Below are positions 57,061 through 64,000 of a stretch of 64,000 nt of DNA, piece by piece (position 1 is the first letter of the stretch; each line of letters starts with the position of its first letter). Source of the stretch: Cycas panzhihuaensis (Eukaryota; Cycadophyta); the NCBI GenBank assembly GCA_023213395.1, contig CM041465.1:74841741-74905740 (forward strand). The letters are read 5' to 3'. The notes below the pieces were generated by a model that searched no databases, was not told the DNA's origin, and saw only the letters and a program-made list of their open reading frames with translations. Made by a program: the position numbers and the translations under genes.

Positions 57061-57379
57061 GATTAAAATTTCTCAAACACCCAAAAGTTGTCCCTGACTT
57101 TCCTAGTAGCTATAATAGTAAAGTTCTATTTTGGGTCCTTTATTAGGTACTTATCATTATAGAGCTCCACTTTTATACCTTGTTTGCAAATCTCTCAAGT
57201 AAACAGAAGGTTCAACTACATCTTGGGTACAAAATATACCCCAGAAAACTTGCCTCCTGTAATGGAAACTTCACCGATACCTTCTATCGGCAACACGCAA
57301 GCATCTCCAAGAATGATCTTAGCACCACTTTGATTTGCATTCAATGTATCAAAGTTCTGCCTTTGGTAAGAGATGTGCT

Positions 57380-58268
57380 TCTATGCTCCAGAACCCAACA
57401 CCCAATAGTCTCTCTGATCTGACTCAACTGACAAGGTATGCACTTGGACACAATGAGCAACAACACTCTTTCCTTTATCATCTTGGTTACCTTTGTGTTT
57501 GTCATGACGCTTGAACTAATAGTTGTTTTCACGGTGACCATCCTTCTTGTAGTAATTGCACTTTCCATTAAACTTTTTCTTATCTTGAGAGCTTTCTCTA
57601 GACCTTTGTGTGATTTTCTCCTCCTTAAGGGCCTCCTTCCTCTGAGTTTTCATGGCTAAGGCCTAACTTGAACTAGAACCTCCAAGCAATCCATGATGTT
57701 TTAACTTGGCATTCTCTGCTAGAATTAGGTTTTTAAACCCATCAAAAGTTTCTACCTCCATCACCTCGTCTCTACCGTAAATGGTCTGGAATGTGATGAA
57801 TGCAACTAGCAGCTTCAACATGATTATCACAAATAAGAGTGCATCATCAATCAAGTTCTGCTTTAACTCTTCTAGCTTGTTCTTCAAGTTGGTTATTTTA
57901 TTCAGGTAGGAGTTGATATTGTTCTCATCTTCAACTTTTGAATTAAGTAGTTCCAATATCAAAGCAAGATGCCTATTCGTCTTCTTCTTCTCAAAAGTAC
58001 CACACAACTTCGTCTAAATCTCAGCTAGGTCATCCAGATTATGAACTAGAGACCTCTAGTCTAGCGCGAGTGAGAGTTTCAATAATCCAACGGCCATGTA
58101 TTACTTCTCTTCAAGTTTGATACGCTCCTTATGGTCAAGTGGGACTGAAATAAGCTTCGCCTTGGTGATTCCCCAAAGTTGGTTCACCATCAATATAAGC
58201 TCCATATTAGCCTTCTATTTGATAAAATTATTACCGTTAAAGATAACCTTAGGCATAAGCTTCTCCAT
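57380..58268 (-). pseudogene. gag: Cop-D Gag and protease start
   Basis: Starts at ATG 58268 (MEKLMPKVIFNGNN), continuing with MELILMVNQLWGITKAKLIS and a 114-codon open stretch (57663-58007) with SKVEDENNINSYLNKITNLK, NKLEELKQNLIDDALLF and TIYGRDEVMEVETFDGFKNL. The zinc knuckle near 57545-57580 reads CNYYKKDGHRENNY, with two Cys changed to Tyr. The downstream DYWVLEHRST near 57400 stands where copia proteases have W.LDSGAS, so the active-site Asp is lost. A single protein in Gag; protease frame shifted. Confidence 0.8.
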
Positions 58269-59776
58269 CTTGAACAACAGGCTACAATATGAATCACACG
58301 ACACTAAACGAATGTATTAAGGATAGAAATGCACCCTTGTGACCTCTTCTACATTATGAGCATGCTTCCAAAGGGATCCAACATGAATTATACCCACGTT
58401 AAGTGAGCCACCAACATTTTATATCTCCTTATCTATCAACAAACAACCTTAAATAGCCATTAAATGTCACAACTGACACTCACAATGGCTATAAATATGT
58501 GCTCTAAAATAAAGGATGACTCCACACGGTGACAATGCATGGTCTCCAAGTCAGCAATCCACAAAAAATGCCTCAATCCACACTTAAAATAGGTCAAGGA
58601 CACTCCAAATACTAAGAAGGTTCTTCACATTATATAAATCTCCAAGTATCAATGGTCTAAGGGCCTTTTTATAAAGTTGAATTATAAAGTGAATATACCA
58701 AAAGGTATATTCTCTAAAGTTGCGACTTTTTAAAAGTCTCGTGCCTTTGGAACTTAACCTACGTGCTTAAAAAATGAAAGATCAATAATTTTGAATATCA
58801 CTAAGTATCAAACCTTAGTAAGTATCATCAAATGACATCTTCCAAGAGATGCAAGAGATGATAAGAGGCGTGCAGCTACCGTGACTCCTCCACGCAGCCA
58901 ATGAACTTTCAGCAGACTAGCCAGGCAAGAACAAGGGCTACACACACCTTTATGACTGGTAAACAACCTAACCTTGTTTCAGTAGTCCCTTAGAAATGCC
59001 CAACCACCTTAAAATCTATGCTCAGCCATGAGAAAGAGATTCCAAGACCAAAAACAACCACCTAACCAAGGTAATGAACACTTCACCATAGTATAATCTA
59101 GTTGTATAGTGTCTTATAGTTATACACAAGTCTCCACACTGCTCACAAACAGCCCAGTAATTGTTCAACATAAGGATGCAGGCTCAACAAGATGTATTCA
59201 ATGTGGATATGGGGTCACTTACCCACAGAAGGAGGCACTTCAACTCAAAATGATAGTGAAAAAACGTTATACTACTATGTACTTCTCTTAATCTCAATAT
59301 AGCAGACTGAAAACTATCTAAAAAGGACTTTTCAATCTCTTCCTTATATAGACTAACTAAAGACAACACAAGAAGAAGCTTTGATTTTTTGAGTTTTATA
59401 CTGCTTTGAGTGGGAATACCCTAGACTTACTTGTATGGATAGATGGATATCCTCAATATTGCTGAATCACCATCAGTATGTGTTCTGTTTACTTAAATCA
59501 CTTCAACAAATTATCAATTAGCTTTGAATGACCCCAACGAGCCAACTCATTCCATGAAGATGGTCTTCACACCTGATTATTAACTCCAAAAACCCTTACA
59601 CTCTGTTGAATAGTGATTTCCACTACTTCAACCACCATTCATTTTCTGTGTCTACTTTTGCACGATGTTGGGGTTGATAGACCCTCAAGACTTGTCTTGG
59701 GTCAGATGGCTTAACCCAGCAACCAACGATCACATTGCCCCACTCATCATCAAGCTTTAGCTATGCAGGACCTTAT
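58269..59776 (-). mobile_element. Cop-D leader
   Basis: About 1.5 kb untranslated leader, alignable with both parts of the Cop-C leader. The ORFs seen here (58096-58320 plus, 59109-59291 plus, 59184-59369 minus) are short and not conserved. Confidence 0.6.
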
Positions 59777-59789
59777 TACTCTGATACCA
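59777..59789 (-). other. Primer binding site of Cop-D
   Basis: The plus strand reads TACTCTGATACCA; the element strand TGGTATCAGAGTA matches initiator tRNA-Met at its first 11 bases. It abuts the LTR at 59790. Confidence 0.9.
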
Positions 59790-60150
59790 TGTTTAAGAAC
59801 ATGAAATCATACACTGATGTTCCCATACATAGGATTTTTAGCCATACACAATAAGCAATAAATGAAAAATATAGAAAACATATACATAGTACACAAGTAT
59901 TTACGTGGGAAACCCTTTCAGGAAAAAATCCACCACAAAGAGGATCCTTGATGGATCACTTAACATTACACAATGAATACTTGGATATAAATATACAAGG
60001 CCTTAAGGCTTTTATACTCTCTAAGAGATGCCACCCGATTAGGGTTGTGACCCTCCGAATAAGTCACACCTTTTGGATTCACACCTCCTCACTTAATTAA
60101 ACCACATTAATATTAACTAAGTGGCTTAATAATTAACTACCACATTAACA
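59790..60150 (-). repeat. 5' LTR of Cop-D
   Basis: 361 bp, partner of 53859-54218; on the minus strand it starts TGTTAATGTGG like the Cop-C LTR (TGTTAACATGG). The TATAA target duplication follows at 60151. Confidence 0.93.
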
Positions 60151-60155
60151 TATAA

Positions 60156-61070
60156 TAAGACTATTATAGGAGTCAAATCTAATTTAGGAGCTACCTTTAA
60201 TATGACAGACCTTAGGCAGCTTCACTACTTCTTGGGCATTTAAGTCAAGTAGATGGAAGATTGAATCATATTATTATAGACATAGTATATGAAGAACCTA
60301 CTAGAAAAGTTTAGGATATAGGATTGTAAGCCAATTATAATACCATGTGCTAAGGGGAAAAGACTATAGAAGGACATGGCCAAACCCTCTATAGATAAGA
60401 CTATGTACTATCAGTTAGTAGGGAGTATAATCTCTTTGACTCATACTAGACCACATATTATCTATGCTATTGGATTGATTTCCTAATATATATAGAATCC
60501 TTAAGAACTACATTAGATTGCAGTGAAATAGATTCTGAAGTACTTAAAGGGGACACTCGATCTTGGTCTCAAATACTATCATGGTGAGGAGATAACGTTA
60601 TATGGCTACATTGATGCTAATTAGGGAGGAGATTCTAATAATGAAAGGTCCACTGCTAGATGCATCTTTGGTATTGGTAATAGATTTATTTCATGGTAGT
60701 TGAAGAAGTAATAAATAGTGGTATTATCTTCTATGGAGATAGAGTATCAAGGAATAAATATTGGTGCTAAAGAAGTTGTATGGTTGCAAGGTCTCTTAGA
60801 AGTTCTTAGAGTTTTAAATAATCATATAATTATTTTTATTGATAAATAGAGTACCATTTGTTTATTAAAGAATCCAAAATTTCATACTCGTATAGAGTAC
60901 ATTAAGATATAACACCACTATATCTATGAATATATCAAGTCAAGGAAGCTATAGGTCGACTATTGTATGAGTGAATATCAACTTACGAATATCTTTACCA
61001 AAGTGCTTACTAAAGATTAATTCACAAAGATGCATACTGGATTAGGACTCACAGATGATATCCTTAAGGG
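60156..61070 (+). pseudogene. Cop-C reverse transcriptase end and RNase H
   Basis: Continues from 53853: TIIGVKSNLGATFNMTDLRQ, LHYFLGI and YMKNLLEKF, then thumb remnants (MAKPSIDKTMYYQLVGSIIS, LTHTRPHIIYAIGLIS). RNase H: VKQILKYLKGTLDLGLKYYH, LYGYIDANxGGDSNNERSTA, GIGNRFISW, MEIEYQGINIGAKEVVWLQG and FIDKxSTICLLKNPKFHT, ending NIFTKVLTKD. The first RNase H Asp is kept in IDAN. Stops are frequent, more so than in Cop-D. Confidence 0.82.
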
Positions 61071-61160
61071 GGGATGTATCACTAAGAATAAAGAAATAGG
61101 ATAGTCCTAGCCTTCGTGATAATATAAGTATCATAGGTTGTAGGTTCCCCATATTTACAT

Positions 61161-61169
61161 TAAGGGGGA
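61161..61169 (+). other. Polypurine tract of Cop-C
   Basis: TAAGGGGGA directly before the 3' LTR; Cop-D has the equivalent TAAGGGGGGA on the minus strand. Confidence 0.85.
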
Positions 61170-61513
61170 TGTTAACATGGTAATTATTTATTAAACCATT
61201 GGTTAATATTAATGTGGTAATTTAACTAAATATGATTAATAAAATGGTATGAGTTATATAGAGGGCCCCAACCCTTATTGGTTACCACTTCTGAGAAGGA
61301 TATAAAATCCTAGATCCCTTGTATATTCATATCAAGTAAGTGTTAATCAATATGATGAATAAATCTTTATGGTGGGTTTTTCCTTAAAAGGGTTTCCTAT
61401 ATATATCATGTGTATTGTTCAACCATTTTCCGTGTTTATCTTATTTGCTTGTTATGTATGGTAAAAGATTTTATAGATGTAAACATATATGTGTTTATTC
61501 ATGTTTCTTAATA
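61170..61513 (+). repeat. 3' LTR of Cop-C
   Basis: 344 bp, TGTTAACATGG to TTCTTAATA (terminal CA now TA), partner of 8041-8382. AATAT follows as the mutated target duplication. Confidence 0.87.
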
Positions 61514-61518
61514 AATAT

Positions 61519-61890
61519 GAATAAAATGTGTATATTTTATCAAGTGATTAAATACTACATATAATACATCTTTTATTCCTAATCTTGGTAGGCTAGTTAT
61601 AAAGTCTATAGAATTTTCTTTCCATTTTTACTTAGGATAGTCTAGGGATTATAACATTCCTAAAGTTTATATCGATTCTGCATTTTGTTTCTAGTAAGTA
61701 TCTCATTATGAAATAAACTTCTTGACATCTCCCTTTATTCCTCTCTAATAAAATGATCTCCTTATCCTCTCATAGGTTTTGAGAAACCCTGAGTGCCCAA
61801 CTATGGGTGAATCATGATGCTCTTTAAGGACTACCTCCTTAAATTATAATTTTTTAGGTAAACAGATCTTATTCTTATAAAGAAAGGTAC
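61519..61890 (-). pseudogene. Chromo-F integrase, N-terminal part
   Basis: From 61890 leftward: KEVVLKEHHDSPIVGHSGFL and KTYERIRRSFY, the HHCC zinc region of Ty3 integrases, then KNG/KWKEISIDFITSLPRLGI with the first catalytic Asp, DVLYVV and KYTHFIHI. At 61519 Cop-C begins. The frame resumes in phase at 8035 with SSYKDLFNSV. About 40 residues expected between these points, including the second catalytic Asp, are missing although the junction is in frame, so the deletion predates Cop-C. Confidence 0.78.
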
Positions 61891-62099
61891 TTCTCCTTTT
61901 TGTCTAAGAATGTATCTTCTAGTTCTTTAGAACTTTTGTCTATGATGGCCTTTACTTATTTGTCTTGTGAGTATTCTTATTGTAATTCCTCAAGCTATAT
62001 AGCCATAACTATTATGATGGTAGAATATTTAACATCTTTAAATTTTCTTGATAATGCATTTGTGATAATATTCTTTTTTCCTTTCTTATATGACATTTT

Positions 62100-63500
62100 A
62101 AAGTTATAGTCTTGGATCTTGCTGACCTACTTTTATTACTCCTTAGATAAGTTATATTGTGTTAAGAAATACTTTAGGCTATTATGGTCTATCCCAATAA
62201 TAAATTTTATTCCTAATAAATATTGCCTCCATTTTGCCAAGTCATGTAGAATGGATAATATTTCCTTATCATATGTGCTCTTGTATCTTTCTTGTAGATT
62301 TCATTTTTGGCTCTCATATGTAATAGGGAGGCCATTTTATAGTAGAGTTGTGCCTAATCCTATGCTTGATGCATTGCATTCCACTATAAATAATTGGATG
62401 AAACCAGGCATGGACAAGATTGATGTGATGGTAATGGCCTCTTTTAATTTCACAAAACTAGAATTAACATTCTTATCCCAATAAAAGTTATCCTTCTTAG
62501 TAAGGTTACTAAGGGATCTGGCTAAATCAACATATCCTTTAATGAACTTTTACTAGTATCTTATGATTCTTATAAATCCCTTGAGTTTTGACACATTTTT
62601 TAGTATGGGCTAATTGAGAATGGTCTATATTTTTATAGGGTCAATTTTAATTCCATCTTCTAAAATGATATGTCTAAGGTATTTAAAGGTCCTCCTTTTA
62701 AGATATCACTTTGATCTCTTTATGAAAAATTAATTTTCTTAAAGGAATAAAATATTTATTGGATGTATCCCAAATGTTTGTGTTAAGTCTTACTACATAT
62801 AAGAATATTATCAAAGAAGACCATAATAAACCCTTTTAGAAAATATGCAAATACATGATTCATATTTACTTGAAATGTTTTTGGGGTATTGGTTAGCTCA
62901 ATTGGTATTACCTTAAACTCGTATAGTCCTTGGTATGTTCAAAAAGTTATTTTTTCTATGTCTTGAGGTTAGATGGGTATTTGATAATATCCATAATGTA
63001 AATCAAATTTGAAAAAAAATCTAGCTCCATGTAACTCATCTGTAACATCATCCATACATGGAATGGGTATTTATTATTTAACATTATCCTATTTATGGCT
63101 CTATGATCAATACACTTTTAGAATGGACCATTCTTTTTCCTACTTAGATAATAGGTATTACATAAGGGCTCTTAATTAATATTATAGAACTGATATCCAA
63201 TAAATCTTATATGAGTCTCTCTATTTTTGTATTCTTCTTATGTCCATAGTGATATGGACGAATGATAGTAGGCCCCCTCCCTAGTTCCAACTCAATGATA
63301 TGATCCATATTTTAGCTTGGTGGTGGAGTCCTTGGTAACTCTCGGAATACGTCTGAGTAGCAGTTTATGAGCTCATTTGTTTCCTTCTTTTACTCTGGTG
63401 GTAGTCTAATCTTAGAGGTTTCTTCTTGCATGGAGTATAGTACTATAATTAACTCTTGCATGGAGTATAATACTATAATAAACTCAACATACCCTTTGTA
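62100..63500 (-). pseudogene. Chromo-F reverse transcriptase and RNase H
   Basis: From 63400 leftward: NELINCYSDVFRELPRTPPP, MDHIIELELG, TIIRPYHYG (RPYRY block), KIERLI..LLD, SPYVIPII, a NNKYPF block, MMLQMSYMELDFFSNLIYIM (L.GA..FSK.DL..GYHQI) and ISI-type downstream blocks; then RT palm and connection remnants near 62500-62700 and RNase H remnants near 62100-62480. Many stops and frame changes. The plus-strand ORF 62119-62484 is a shadow of this region. Order RT-RH before integrase and the chromodomain downstream confirm the chromovirus. Confidence 0.7.
63424..63483. repeat. 30 bp tandem duplication in Chromo-F
   Basis: Two adjacent 30-base units, 63424-63453 and 63454-63483, both starting TCTTGCATGGAGTATA and differing at two bases. 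At 10 codons it keeps the frame; it lies just upstream of RT (minus-strand reading). Confidence 0.9.
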
Positions 63501-63744
63501 AAGTATTTTTCCTATCCTTTCTATAGATATAACTTTTGATTTTAGAGCACTAATACCATTTAATTAGTATTTTTCCCCCTCCTAATTAAACTTAATTATG
63601 TTTTCATTATAGTTTAAGGCATAAGCCCCCAACATCCTTAACCATTTAACTTCTAAGACTATAATAAAACCTCCAATGTTAAAGGTACAATAATCTGTAG
63701 AAAATTTATAATTTGCTATATGTAGTCATCAATATTTGACTTCA

Positions 63745-63990
63745 CCCTAGTATGTTAAAACTTAGCTTCCTAGAAGTGATATTTTAAACTCTTTTTTCTC
63801 CACATGTAGCCCTACCCTTCTATTCTTTTGTATATTGATGAAATTATGGGTGCTACTTGGATCAATGAGGATAATTACCTTCTCTATTCTAAGGTATCTA
63901 AAAAGTTTGATGGTATTAGGTAGTGCTATCCTTGACATGGATAATAAGGAGACCATGGATTGGCTATCATCCAACTCTTCTGATTGATTT
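63745..63990 (-). pseudogene. Chromo-F aspartic protease
   Basis: Open for 70 codons: SMSRIALPNTIKLFRYLR, then VIILIDPSSTHNFIN where Ty3 proteases read V(L/I)(I/L)DSGSTHNFI. Asp is present but Ser-Gly became Pro-Ser. RRVGLHVEKKEFKISLLG follows in the usual place. Gag would lie to the right of the window. Confidence 0.82.
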
Positions 63991-64000
63991 ATTTCTTCCT

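Larger units (their letters stand above)
53859..60150 (-). mobile_element. Cop-D: minus-strand Ty1/copia element inserted in the Cop-C RT
   Basis: 6292 bp with LTRs 53859-54218 and 59790-60150 and a perfect TATAA duplication (53854-53858 and 60151-60155). On the minus strand the order is LTR, PBS, leader of about 1.5 kb, gag, protease, integrase, RT, RNase H, PPT, LTR. Its proteins, leader and LTR all resemble those of Cop-C, so a family member has inserted into a relative, head-on. Confidence 0.94.

Noticed and set aside
62119-62484. Open plus-strand ORF of 121 codons
   Set aside because: It lies over the minus-strand RT/RNase H of Chromo-F, whose motifs explain the region.

Overview
This window looks like plant nuclear DNA made almost entirely of nested, decayed LTR retrotransposons. 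Both big plant superfamilies are present (Ty1/copia, and Ty3/gypsy of the Tat-like and chromodomain-bearing types). Primer binding sites match the 3' end of initiator tRNA-Met, the LTRs run TG...CA, and target site duplications are 5 bp. I found no intact host gene, no rRNA, no tRNA and no CRISPR array. The amount of nesting suggests a large, repeat-rich plant genome; the species cannot be read from the sequence. The names used below (Cop-A, Cop-C, Cop-D, Cop-H, Tat-A, Tat-B, Chromo-F, E) are labels for this window only.

Layout from outside to inside. Bases 1-2542 hold the 5' end (leader, PBS, LTR) of a minus-strand copia element, Cop-H. Bases 2543-3828 hold the 3' end of a plus-strand LTR element. 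Bases 4397-5364 hold a decayed minus-strand ORF with a C-terminal membrane anchor. From about 7.15 kb a minus-strand chromovirus, Chromo-F, begins. It is split by Cop-C (8041-61513) and resumes at 61519, with integrase, RNase H, RT and protease running off the right edge. The Cop-C leader is interrupted between about 8.8 and 50.3 kb by minus-strand LTR-element material (a Gag-protease fragment and element E). That material is split by Cop-A (12177-49335, TSD GTTTC). Cop-A is split at the RT/RNase H boundary by Tat-A (18493-48106, TSD GAACC). Tat-B (31243 to about 47400) sits inside the 3' LTR of Tat-A. The RT of Cop-C is separately split by the related minus-strand Cop-D (53859-60150, TSD TATAA).

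Tat-A and Tat-B are the most interesting part. Both have LTRs of about 2.5-2.6 kb and an in-frame gag-pol. Between pol and the 3' LTR both carry two extra genes, arranged divergently: an antisense gene of about 600 codons that resembles plant mobile domain (PMD) proteins, with a TATA box and conserved introns, and a sense ORF for an archaeal-type RNase H placed downstream of integrase rather than before it.

Nearly all coding damage is C-to-T or G-to-A. Reading frames stay open over kilobases and are broken mainly by CAA/CAG to TAA/TAG or CGA to TGA changes, with few indels. This fits long-term silencing by cytosine methylation followed by deamination. None of the polyproteins can be functional as written.
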